From the NCBI GenBank assembly GCA_023441125.1, contig JAEZQV010000487.1:1-9519 (forward strand): a stretch of DNA of 9,519 nt, written 5' to 3'. Under the pieces are notes generated by a model. It did not search any database. It saw only the letters and a program-made list of their open reading frames with translations, and was not told the DNA's origin. The translations under genes and the position numbers were made by a program. Shown here piece after piece: positions 1 to 5,363 of the stretch. The stretch's first letter is position 1, and every line of letters begins with the position of its first letter. This DNA is from Bacillota bacterium (lineage in GTDB: Bacteria; Bacillota_C; Negativicutes; Sporomusales; Sporomusaceae).

Positions 1-514
1 TAAGTTTGATAATCTCACCCATTTCCCGGACACAATCCATATTAATACCGGCTTTGGTAGAGCCCAGATTTACAGAAGAACACACGCGTTCAGTAACAGC
101 CAGCGCTTCCGGTATGGAACGGATCAAAATACGATCGCCGTTAGTATAGCCTTTTTCCACCAAGGCTGAAAAACCGCCGATAAAGTTTACGCCAACTTCT
201 TTTGCCGCCGCATCCAATGCCTTGGCAACCTCAACATAGCTGTCAGCCCGGCAGCTTTCGGCCGCAATGGCTATAGGAGTTACCGAAATGCGCTTGTTGA
301 TAATGGGAATACCGTATTCGGCTTCAATGTCTTCTCCGGTCCTAACCAGTTTCTCGGCCGTACGGGTTACTTTATCATAAATGTTACGGCAAAGCACTTT
401 AATATCGGGATTGCCACAGTCCCGTAAACTGATACCCAGGGTAATGGTGCGGATATCCAGCTTGTTTTCTTCAATCATGCGATTGGTCTCATTTACGTCC
501 TGTATTGTGAACAT
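1..514 (-). CDS. DUF711/UPF0210 'PFL family' protein, N-terminal 171 residues (cut by window edge)
   Basis: The gene starts at ATG 512-514 and runs left off the window, so about 171 residues are visible; family members are about 450 residues long. A GGAGG at 526-530 lies 11 bases upstream. The visible protein opens [20 protein letters not shown] and continues through [32 protein letters not shown] and [18 protein letters not shown], which I recognise as the DUF711 (UPF0210) family. From family knowledge, members are cytosolic and of unknown function. The name 'PFL family' reflects structural likeness to the pyruvate formate-lyase barrel; no glycyl-radical chemistry has been shown as far as I know. 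It follows the ACT-domain gene by 51 bases on the same strand, and this pair is conserved in many bacteria, so the ACT protein may sense a ligand for it (inference). No defect is visible in the part present. Confidence 0.9.
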   Translation of the reverse strand, partial: MFTIQDVNETNRMIEENKLDIRTITLGISLRDCGNPDIKVLCRNIYDKVTRTAEKLVRTGEDIEAEYGIPIINKRISVTPIAIAAESCRADSYVEVAKALDAAAKEVGVNFIGGFSALVEKGYTNGDRILIRSIPEALAVTERVCSSVNLGSTKAGINMDCVREMGEIIKL

Positions 515-540
515 ATGTATTATTACCTCCAAGCTTCAAC

Positions 541-552
541 TGATCCGGATCA
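541..552. repeat. 12-bp perfect palindrome between the ACT and DUF711 genes
   Basis: TGATCCGGATCA reads the same on both strands and lies in the 51-base spacer between the two co-oriented genes, just upstream of the GGAGG of the DUF711 gene. A competing small hairpin, ACTGAT with ATCAGT, overlaps it on the minus strand. No T-run follows, so it is not a terminator. It could be a small mRNA hairpin tuning translation of the second gene, or chance. Confidence 0.35.
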
Positions 553-565
553 AATCAGTCCGGTG

Positions 566-835
566 TTAGACGCGGTGCATGCTGCGAAAGATATCCTCAT
601 GCTGAACTTTAATATCAAGTCCCATGGCGGCGCCCTTTTCACCCAGAAGCTGGCCTAATTCTTTCAGGCTGATAATGGAATGATTCATGTCGACAAGCAT
701 AACCATGTTAAAAAAACCTTCAAGTATATTTTGATTAATGTTCAGGATATTAATATTGTTCTCTGCCAGAATATTACTAACCATAGCAATAATCCCTACT
801 CTGTCGTGCCCGACAATTGTTATAACAGTTTTCAC
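566..835 (-). CDS. ACT-domain protein, UPF0237 family
   Basis: An 89-residue single-domain protein, MKTVITIVGHDRVGIIAMVS..., with the ACT beta-alpha-beta pattern: a first strand TVITIVG, the GHDRVGIIA ligand-loop segment, a helix, then NINILNINQNIL and FFNMVMLVDM. The ending IFRSMHRV is typical of UPF0237. The frame can be extended to a TTG at 848-850, but I chose GTG 833-835: a GGAG sits 9 bases upstream of it, overlapping that TTG, and the shorter product matches the family length of about 89-90 residues and the usual MKxxITVVG beginning. ACT domains usually bind amino acids or other small ligands and dimerise; the ligand here is unknown. It precedes the DUF711 gene and probably shares its transcript from the promoter at 887-914. 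Confidence 0.9.
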   Translation of the reverse strand: MKTVITIVGHDRVGIIAMVSNILAENNINILNINQNILEGFFNMVMLVDMNHSIISLKELGQLLGEKGAAMGLDIKVQHEDIFRSMHRV

Positions 836-886
836 TTTGTCACACTCCAATTGAATTTTGTATTATGTCCATCATGGTATGATAAT

Positions 887-914
887 ATTATACTCATTTT
901 CTCGAAAAAGCCAA
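887..914 (-). promoter_or_regulatory. Probable sigma-A promoter for the ACT/DUF711 operon
   Basis: On the minus strand, TTGGCT (909-914) and a perfect TATAAT (887-892) are separated by 16 bases. The -10 box lies about 50 bases before the GTG start of the ACT gene. The stretch immediately follows the terminator of the upstream flavoprotein gene, as expected for a new transcription unit. Confidence 0.65.
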
Positions 915-925
915 GTGTATCTGAA

Positions 926-957
926 GAAAAAACACCTGCCGCACATTGCAGGTGTTC
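926..957 (-). terminator. Rho-independent terminator of the flavoprotein gene
   Basis: A perfect 9-bp stem, AACACCTGC with GCAGGTGTT (931-939 and 948-956), has an 8-base loop. On the minus strand it is followed by a T-run (complement of 927-932, overlapping the stem base). It lies just past the stop codon of the flavoprotein gene at 983 and ends the minus-strand transcript of the rubredoxin/flavoprotein pair. Confidence 0.85.
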
Positions 958-982
958 ATTTACGGAATCTCCGGTTTAGCTG

Positions 983-1903
983 TTAAGCCTTTGTCCTTTT
1001 ATGCAACAGGTATTCATAGGCTACTAAAGCCGCCTTGGCGCCATCGCCGGCGGCAATGACAATTTGCTTATCCGGACCATTGGTCACGTCACCGGCGGCA
1101 AACAGCCCGGGCAGCCTGGTACGGGTCCGGCAGTCGGTCACAACCTCACGGTGTTCATTAAAATCCAGCAACCCGTCGCAATATTCCGAGTTGGGCTCTA
1201 ACCCGATTTCTACAAAAATTCCCTCGACAGGCAGATCGATCTGCTCCCTGGTCTCATTATTGCTTAGCAGCAGCTTCTCAACCGTTTGCGAACCCTGGAT
1301 TTCCCGGGTGGTATAACCATCAAGCTCAACAACCGGGTTGGTAAGTTCGTTAAGCTTTTCTATAACAATTGGATCGGCGTTATAGCCATGGAGTGAAATA
1401 AGATAGACCCTTTGAGCCACTCCGCTAACTTCAATCGCCGCCTGTAAGGCTGAGTTGCCGCCACCGATAACGGCTACCGTTTTGCCGGCATACAAGGGTC
1501 CGTCACAGGTGGCGCAATAACTAACTCCCCTGCCGGTAAATTCGGTTTCTCCCGGCACTGCCAACCGGCGCGGCCGCTTACCAGAGGCGATGATGACGGC
1601 TTGGGACTGATACGTCCCTTCCGTGCTGACAACGGTAAATGTTTCATCAGGATTCTGAGTTAAACCGGTAACCTCCTCATACTTAATTTCAATGGGAAAC
1701 TTTCGCACCTGTTCATCAAATTTTTCCATAAGCTCAGGTCCGGTAACAAACTGATAACCCATATAATTTTCAATATCCATTGTCCACATTGGCTGTCCGC
1801 CAAACTCTTTGGTGATAAGCAAGGCCTTCATCCTTTTGCGGGCTGCATATACGGCGGCTGTCATACCGGCCGGCCCGCCGCCAATAATAATCAACTCGTA
1901 CAA
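983..1903 (-). CDS. Thioredoxin reductase-like FAD disulfide oxidoreductase (AhpF C-terminal type)
   Basis: A 306-residue flavoprotein of the low-molecular-weight thioredoxin reductase fold. The FAD-binding Rossmann motif IIIGGGPAG is at residues 5-13, the redox-active pair CATC at 130-133, a second nucleotide-binding glycine motif AVIGGGNS at 144-151, and the C-terminal FAD motif FAAGDV at 268-273. After the second glycine motif I see VYLISLHGYNADP where NADPH-dependent TrxB has an HRRxxxR signature, so NADPH preference is doubtful. GGGNSALQAAIE resembles AhpF, which uses NADH. The AhpF N-terminal thioredoxin-fold domain is absent. The start is TTG 1901-1903, preceded by GAGGGTGAT, rather than the in-frame TTG at 1916-1918, which overlaps that ribosome-binding site. 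It lies 69 bases after the rubredoxin/flavin reductase gene and probably belongs to its transcript. Its likely role is reduction of a thioredoxin-like partner or peroxidase, but the partner is not in the window. Confidence 0.88.
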   Translation of the reverse strand: MYELIIIGGGPAGMTAAVYAARKRMKALLITKEFGGQPMWTMDIENYMGYQFVTGPELMEKFDEQVRKFPIEIKYEEVTGLTQNPDETFTVVSTEGTYQSQAVIIASGKRPRRLAVPGETEFTGRGVSYCATCDGPLYAGKTVAVIGGGNSALQAAIEVSGVAQRVYLISLHGYNADPIVIEKLNELTNPVVELDGYTTREIQGSQTVEKLLLSNNETREQIDLPVEGIFVEIGLEPNSEYCDGLLDFNEHREVVTDCRTRTRLPGLFAAGDVTNGPDKQIVIAAGDGAKAALVAYEYLLHKRTKA

Positions 1904-1937
1904 TTCTATCACCCTCAAAAAATATTTGCGTTAGCGA

Positions 1938-1978
1938 GGATGATTAGAGTTGCGGGGTGACTTAGGCTCCAATCATCC
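1938..1978. repeat. Inverted repeat between the rubredoxin-fusion and flavoprotein genes
   Basis: GGATGATT (1938-1945) pairs with AATCATCC (1971-1978), with a further GAG/CTC pairing inside the 25-base loop. One arm covers the stop codon of the rubredoxin/flavin reductase gene. There is no T-run on the minus strand after it, so I read it as a possible mRNA-stability or processing hairpin between two genes of one transcript, not as a terminator. Confidence 0.45.
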
Positions 1979-2731
1979 CTTACTGCTCCTATAAAGACTA
2001 TATGTCAGTGCGGCGTCGTTTGCTACCATCCTACCGGCGGTAACATCGGCGATAAAGAGAGTATGGGTACCTACATCGACTGTTTTTTCGGGCAATACGG
2101 TTGCTTCAATATAAGCCAGACAATTTTTGAGAACCGGGCAGCCGTTTTTGGCCGGTATATATTCCACGCCGGCAAATTTATCGGTCGTGCGGCCGGACTT
2201 ATAGCCAAACTGGCGTACTGCCTCCGTTTGATTGGCAGCCAGCATGGACACGGCAAATACCCCACTGGCCAAAACGTACTCGTGGGTAAGATTCTGTTTG
2301 TTTAGACATATTGAAATTCGCAGCGGGTTGCTGGTTACTTGAAAAACAGTATTGCAGCATTGCCCGTTAATCCTATTATCCTTAACCGATGTAACGATAT
2401 ACAGGCCGTAGCTGATTTTATCAAGTGCCGAACCGGCGGTTGCCAGCCCGGCCTCGGCCACGGCTTCCCGGGTCAAGGCCACCGTCTCATCCAGCAGCAA
2501 TATGAATAATTCCGGCCCCACACCGCACAGCGGGCATTGATCAGGCGGCGTATCGCCGGCATGAACATAGTCGCATACGGTGCATTTCCAGCGTTTTCCC
2601 GCCGGCTTAGCTTCCCCGTTTTCGTTGATGACCGTAAAATCCTCTGGCCCTACGCCACAAACCGGACATTCAGCCGGGGGCTGGTCGCCTTCGTGCACAT
2701 AGCCGCATACCTTGCAGCGCCACTTTTTCAT
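1973..2731 (-). CDS. Tandem rubredoxin-like domains fused to a flavin reductase (high-molecular-weight rubredoxin-like)
   Basis: A 252-residue cytosolic redox protein with three modules. Two short rubredoxin domains occupy residues 4-32 and 48-76, each with CxxC, 12 residues, CxxC (C6/C9/C22/C25 and C50/C53/C66/C69). This compact spacing is the rubrerythrin type and should bind one FeS4 iron each. Residues about 95-250 form an FMN-binding split-barrel flavin reductase domain (ISYGLYIVTSVKD, NGQCCNTVFQVTSNPLRISI, FAVSMLA, HTLFIADV). Related fusions such as Moorella Hrb act as NAD(P)H:rubredoxin oxidoreductases feeding oxygen- or NO-scavenging flavoproteins, so electron transfer from NAD(P)H through FMN to the two irons is the likely role (inference). 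The start is ATG 2729-2731 with AGGGTGA upstream; a TTG at 2765-2767 would add 12 unlike residues. The flavoprotein gene follows on the same strand. Confidence 0.88.
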   Translation of the reverse strand: MKKWRCKVCGYVHEGDQPPAECPVCGVGPEDFTVINENGEAKPAGKRWKCTVCDYVHAGDTPPDQCPLCGVGPELFILLLDETVALTREAVAEAGLATAGSALDKISYGLYIVTSVKDNRINGQCCNTVFQVTSNPLRISICLNKQNLTHEYVLASGVFAVSMLAANQTEAVRQFGYKSGRTTDKFAGVEYIPAKNGCPVLKNCLAYIEATVLPEKTVDVGTHTLFIADVTAGRMVANDAALTYSLYRSSKG

Positions 2732-2783
2732 CTTATTTTTCTCACCCTTCTCATATAAATAGAACAATTATCCTTTAGTTGCT

Positions 2784-2812
2784 ATTTTCATTCTATCTTG
2801 CACATTTGTCAA
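2784..2812 (-). promoter_or_regulatory. Possible sigma-A promoter for the rubredoxin/flavoprotein pair
   Basis: On the minus strand a perfect TTGACA (2807-2812) is followed after 17 bases by GAAAAT (2784-2789), a 4/6 match to the -10 box. The -10 is 52 bases upstream of the ATG at 2731. It overlaps the divergent promoter proposed for the DUF896 gene. Confidence 0.5.
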
Positions 2813-2826
2813 TAATTTGCTAGTAT
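2798..2826 (+). promoter_or_regulatory. Possible extended -10 promoter for the DUF896 gene
   Basis: TTGCAC (2798-2803), a 17-base spacer and TAGTAT (2821-2826) preceded by TGC, an extended -10 element. The ATG of the DUF896 gene is 33 bases downstream of the -10. The -35 match is weak. The motif overlaps the opposite-strand promoter, so the two divergent units could interfere with each other. Confidence 0.4.
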
Positions 2827-2858
2827 CTTTTTAAAGAAGGAAAGCGAGGGTTATTATT

Positions 2859-3068
2859 ATGATCACTGCGGAAACGATTGCCAGAATAAATGCGCTGGCC
2901 AAAAAAAGCCGTGAAACAGGTCTCAGCGAAGATGAGCGTTCCGAGCAAGCCGAGCTTCGCCGTCAATATATTGAACATATCCGGACGCAGGTAAAGTCTC
3001 AACTGGATTGTATTAAAATCGTCGAGCATGACGACAATTGCGAATGCGGCTGTAAAGATCACCATTAA
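2859..3068 (+). CDS. DUF896 (UPF0291/YnzC-like) small protein with a Cys/His-rich tail
   Basis: A 69-residue protein beginning MITAETIARINALAKKSRE, with the two-helix DUF896 pattern: IARINALAKKSRETGLSEDE, then QAELRRQYIEHIRTQVKSQLD. Bacillus YnzC, a small cytosolic protein of unknown function, has the same N-terminal half. Here the C-terminal end is CECGCKDHH: Cys 61, 63 and 65 and His 68 and 69, with a further Cys 51 and His 57. Such a cluster could bind a metal ion, which is not a known property of the family as far as I recall. GAGGG at 2846-2850 gives an 8-base spacing to the ATG. Its TAA stop forms the left edge of a 46-bp palindrome separating it from the convergent DUF1540 gene. It is divergent from the rubredoxin fusion gene. 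Confidence 0.88.
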   Translation: MITAETIARINALAKKSRETGLSEDERSEQAELRRQYIEHIRTQVKSQLDCIKIVEHDDNCECGCKDHH

Positions 3069-3111
3069 ATAGCTGAATGCCGGAGCCTAGGCTCCGGCAT
3101 TCAGCTATTTA
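3066..3111. terminator. 46-bp perfect palindrome, probable bidirectional terminator
   Basis: Two 23-base arms centred between 3088 and 3089 are exact reverse complements with no loop. The arm is TAAATAGCTGAATGCCGGAG followed by CCT. The left end contains the TAA stop of the DUF896 gene, and the right end lies two bases before the stop of the convergent DUF1540 gene. As RNA it would fold from either strand into a very stable hairpin of about 21 bp with a CUAG-type loop. The flanking T-runs are short on both sides, so termination may be imperfect; blocking of convergent transcription is the likely role. Confidence 0.75.
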
Positions 3112-3113
3112 GA

Positions 3114-3500
3114 CTAACTTTTCGTCGAAAAGGTTTCACAGTCGGTATCACCTGATTTGGCGGCATTGGATCCGGCAACATGGATATTCTCAGCCTGGCA
3201 GTAGTTCCCTTCCTCCCAATACCTGCAATTATTTACAAAGCATTCTACAGCCGGAGTGATTTGTGTGCCTTCCATAAAAGCGGCCGACACGCTGCCGCCG
3301 ATATTGGCATTGTGGAGAGCCCCAATCATGTCTCCCATTGTTTTGCGATGATGAAAGGCTCTACACAAAGTATCCCGGGACGTCGCAGACGCACCTCGCA
3401 TTTCGTCATTATACACGCTGATTTTGGCAGCCATACACTGATCGCCGGGCATATAGTGGGTACACTGATCAACAGTACATTTAACTTGCGGGTTTGCCAT
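3114..3500 (-). CDS. Tandem DUF1540 protein, Cys-rich, function unknown
   Basis: A 128-residue protein with two copies of the DUF1540 motif. Copy one (residues 7-49) has Cys 8, 13, 22 and 46; copy two (86-124) has Cys 87, 92, 101 and 121. Both share the CxxxxC, eight residues, C spacing, an alanine after the third Cys region (CMAAKISV, CQAENIHV) and a final C-x-x-F. The conserved four-Cys sets suggest a bound metal, probably zinc, but this is inference; no function is established for the family to my knowledge. The linker (about 50-85) is rich in Gly, Ala and Met. The start is ATG 3498-3500 with GGAG 8 bases upstream; a GTG at 3507-3509 overlaps that site and is rejected. It lies 57 bases after the zinc-ribbon gene on the same strand and may also have its own sporulation-type promoter. 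Confidence 0.87.
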   Translation of the reverse strand: MANPQVKCTVDQCTHYMPGDQCMAAKISVYNDEMRGASATSRDTLCRAFHHRKTMGDMIGALHNANIGGSVSAAFMEGTQITPAVECFVNNCRYWEEGNYCQAENIHVAGSNAAKSGDTDCETFSTKS

Positions 3501-3524
3501 GGCATTCACTCCTTTACTTTTTTT

Positions 3525-3554
3525 TAGTATCTGTAGCTTGACCTTCTTTTATGC
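3525..3554 (-). promoter_or_regulatory. Possible sigma-G/sigma-F-like promoter before the DUF1540 gene
   Basis: On the minus strand GCATA (3550-3554) fits the Bacillus sigma-G -35 consensus GHATR. After exactly 18 bases comes GATACTA (3525-3531), a 6/7 fit to the -10 consensus CATNHTA. A start site about 7 bases downstream would leave a short leader carrying the AAAGGAG ribosome-binding site. No good sigma-A pair is visible here. Motif matches of this quality can arise by chance. Confidence 0.35.
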
Positions 3555-3557
3555 CGT

Positions 3558-3791
3558 TCAAATGCTCACAAGCGCCAGCAAAACTTGAGCATCATAACCA
3601 CAGGCCGGGCAATACAGGAGGTGCCGGCAGTACCCTTCCGGCTGCAGAGGCAAAAACCGGCTGTCGGCATAAGGACTGTAGGGACCAAGGTAATTATTTA
3701 CAGTCCCGCCGTCCAGCAAAATTTCCCCGCAGACCGGACAGGTTTCTGCCAGCTCTTGCATGGCATTGCACAGCGGACAGACATTCTCCAC
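3558..3791 (-). CDS. Small zinc-ribbon protein, conserved, function unknown
   Basis: A 77-residue protein, MENVCPLCNAMQEL..., with CPLC (5-8) and CPVC (18-21) forming a classic zinc ribbon. A later CRHLLYCPACGYD segment (C55, H57, C61, C64) may hold a second metal site. The middle GGTVNNYLGPYSPYADS resembles a segment I associate with small conserved Firmicute proteins, though I cannot name the family. I chose GTG 3789-3791 because GGAGGGAG lies 7 bases upstream. The frame also contains an ATG at 3804-3806, which has no Shine-Dalgarno sequence, and a TTG at 3813-3815 with a weaker AGGA. The gene is upstream of and co-oriented with the DUF1540 gene, and both are rich in CxxC-type Cys pairs. 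It may help zinc-dependent protein or nucleic acid binding, but nothing more specific can be said. Confidence 0.75.
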   Translation of the reverse strand: MENVCPLCNAMQELAETCPVCGEILLDGGTVNNYLGPYSPYADSRFLPLQPEGYCRHLLYCPACGYDAQVLLALVSI

Positions 3792-3829
3792 AGTCTCTCC
3801 CTCCATAAAAAGCAACTTCGTTCCTGCCT

Positions 3830-3860
3830 TAGTTTGTTCAGATCACGGCCTGATTCATAC
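3830..3860 (-). promoter_or_regulatory. Weak sigma-G-like motif before the zinc-ribbon gene
   Basis: On the minus strand GTATG (3856-3860) fits GHATR, and CAAACTA (3830-3836) fits CATNHTA at 6 of 7 positions. The spacer is 19 bases, one longer than usual. No convincing sigma-A promoter is seen in the stretch 3792-3860. It is recorded mainly because the following gene has a similar motif. Confidence 0.22.
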
Positions 3861-3900
3861 AAAAAAAAACAGGCGTAAAAGCCTAGCTGCCTTCACGCCT
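3861..3900 (-). terminator. Strong Rho-independent terminator of the permease gene
   Basis: On the minus strand AGGCGTGAAGGC pairs with GGCTTTTACGCCT-type sequence as a 12-bp stem with two G-T wobbles and a 6-base loop (3871-3900). A single G and nine T residues (complement of 3861-3869) follow. It begins 8 bases past the permease stop codon at 3909. Confidence 0.92.
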
Positions 3901-3908
3901 CAACTCCA

Positions 3909-5225
3909 TTATTTTTTATGCAGCATCATATAAACCGGAACACCTGCCAATGTTATTCCCAGCGCATAGAGCGCGTCCCCGGGACTGGTTACCAGCATGC
4001 TGCAAGCAATATATATCGATCCCAAGATGGCAATCACCGGTATAACCGGATAGCCTGGCACGCTGTACGGACGCGGAGCGTCCGGCTTGCGTTTGCGCAG
4101 GACAAATACGGCAACAAACGCCAGTACATAGAAAACCCAAATAATAAACATGGCCATATCGGTTAACCGGTCAGGATCACCCAGTGTCATCAGCAGAGTG
4201 GCCAGTATTACGCTGAGAAGCAATGCATTGGCCGGTGCGCCTGATTGGCGGTGAACTCTGCCTAATAATTGCGAACCAGGCAGCAGGCCGTTCCGGGCCA
4301 TTGCATAGGGTACGCGCGCGCCAGTTAGAATATAACCGTTCAGTGCGCCGAAAATAGATATGAGGATGCCTACACTGATGAGTCTCCCCCCCAGCTCGCC
4401 AAATAACAAGCCGGCAGCCGTACCGGCGGCCCGGTTGCCGAGAAGGGCAATCTCGGCAGCAGGCAGCAGGTGAAGCAAGGCAATATTGACGGAAAGATAG
4501 GCGACAATGACGATAGCCAGGCCAATGACAATAGAACGCGGCAGTTCTTTGGCCGGGTTTCTCATTTCACCGGCGACAAAACTCACATTTATCCAGCCGT
4601 CATAGGCCCACAGGGTTGCCAGAACGGCCGCGCCCATGCCGGCAGCTTCCGCTGAGCCGCTCGGCATGCCGATTACCTGGCCATTGCCTTTCCACAAACC
4701 AAATACAGCAATCAGTACAATCGGTATCAATTTAGCAAAAGTGGACACCGACTGGATAAAACCGCCGTATTTGGTGCCCAGGGCATTCACGCCTCCTAAA
4801 AAAGCCACCGTGGCAACAGCGACCGGCAGCTTCCAGGCTGCGGGCAAATTAAAAAACGGCAGCAGCAAAGTGGCAAAATACAAGCCAAGTGCGCCGGTGG
4901 TGGCCGGTCCGTAGATTAGTGTCTGTACCCAGCCAAACAGGTATCCCCACATTTTGCCGTACACTTCATCAAGATAGGCGTACAGGCCGCCGGTCCTTGG
5001 TATTTGTGCGCCAAGTTCGGCTACCGTAAGTCCGGCCGCAATCGTAATGACCCCGCCCAGAACCCAGGCAGCCAGCGCCATGGTCGAATCGCCGGCAGCG
5101 GCAATGACTTTGCCGGGTTTCATAAAGATTCCCGAGCCGATTACCATGCCGACCACCAAGGCCATAGCCGCCACCATGGAAAGATCTTTGCGCAAAACAG
5201 AATTTGTTGGTGATTTGTTGTCCAT
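3909..5225 (-). CDS. steT: APC-family amino acid permease, SteT-like serine/threonine exchanger
   Basis: A 438-residue, highly hydrophobic protein with about 12 predicted membrane segments, the same length as Bacillus subtilis SteT (YkbA). The first segment carries the APC substrate-binding motif VIGSGIFMKPG (residues about 28-38). Further matches to SteT include AELGAQIPRTGGLYAYLDEV, NALGTKYGGFIQSVSTFAKLI, ATLWAYDGWI, GRLISVGILISIFGALNG and RPYSVPGYPVIPVIAI. SteT is a bacterial homologue of the LAT light chains and exchanges serine, threonine and aromatic amino acids across the plasma membrane; the exact substrates here are inferred. The start is ATG 5223-5225 with GGGAG 5 bases upstream. 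An in-frame extension to 5258 lacks support and would lengthen it beyond SteT. It is a single-gene unit closed by the terminator at 3861-3900 and divergent from the hydrogenase gene. Confidence 0.9.
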   Translation of the reverse strand: MDNKSPTNSVLRKDLSMVAAMALVVGMVIGSGIFMKPGKVIAAAGDSTMALAAWVLGGVITIAAGLTVAELGAQIPRTGGLYAYLDEVYGKMWGYLFGWVQTLIYGPATTGALGLYFATLLLPFFNLPAAWKLPVAVATVAFLGGVNALGTKYGGFIQSVSTFAKLIPIVLIAVFGLWKGNGQVIGMPSGSAEAAGMGAAVLATLWAYDGWINVSFVAGEMRNPAKELPRSIVIGLAIVIVAYLSVNIALLHLLPAAEIALLGNRAAGTAAGLLFGELGGRLISVGILISIFGALNGYILTGARVPYAMARNGLLPGSQLLGRVHRQSGAPANALLLSVILATLLMTLGDPDRLTDMAMFIIWVFYVLAFVAVFVLRKRKPDAPRPYSVPGYPVIPVIAILGSIYIACSMLVTSPGDALYALGITLAGVPVYMMLHKK

Positions 5226-5263
5226 TATTTCTCCCTGATTTATTTTTAAAAATACCAACTACT

Positions 5264-5292
5264 ACAATAGCAAAGAATTACATAAACTACAA
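5264..5292 (-). promoter_or_regulatory. Possible promoter for the permease gene
   Basis: On the minus strand TTGTAG (5287-5292), a 17-base spacer and TATTGT (5264-5269) preceded by TGC, an extended -10. An alternative -35, TTGACG (5312-5317), lacks a good -10 partner. A 14-bp AT palindrome, TATTTTTAAAAATA (5241-5254), lies between this and the ribosome-binding site and could be an operator or an mRNA hairpin. No convincing promoter for the plus-strand hydrogenase gene is visible in the same 138-base gap. Confidence 0.4.
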
Positions 5293-5363
5293 CAGGAATT
5301 TCTACAAAAAACGTCAAAATTAGGTATTGATGACACTATTACAAATGGACAGGTGATACACAT

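Noticed and set aside
836..850. Longer form of the ACT protein starting at TTG 848-850
   Set aside because: The GGAG ribosome-binding site lies within this extension and points to GTG 833-835, which gives the family length.
680..979. Plus-strand frame of about 99 codons opposite the ACT gene and its promoter
   Set aside because: It overlaps a recognised gene on the other strand, has no ribosome-binding site of note, and runs through the terminator and promoter region; its translation resembles no family.
3066..3111. Palindrome as the end of an insertion sequence or a recombination site
   Set aside because: There are no flanking direct repeats, no transposase or integrase gene, and the position between two convergent stop codons fits a terminator better.
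3792..3815. Longer forms of the zinc-ribbon protein starting at TTG 3813-3815 or ATG 3804-3806
   Set aside because: The strongest Shine-Dalgarno sequence, GGAGGGAG, lies inside the extension and fits the GTG at 3789-3791. This remains less certain than the other start choices.
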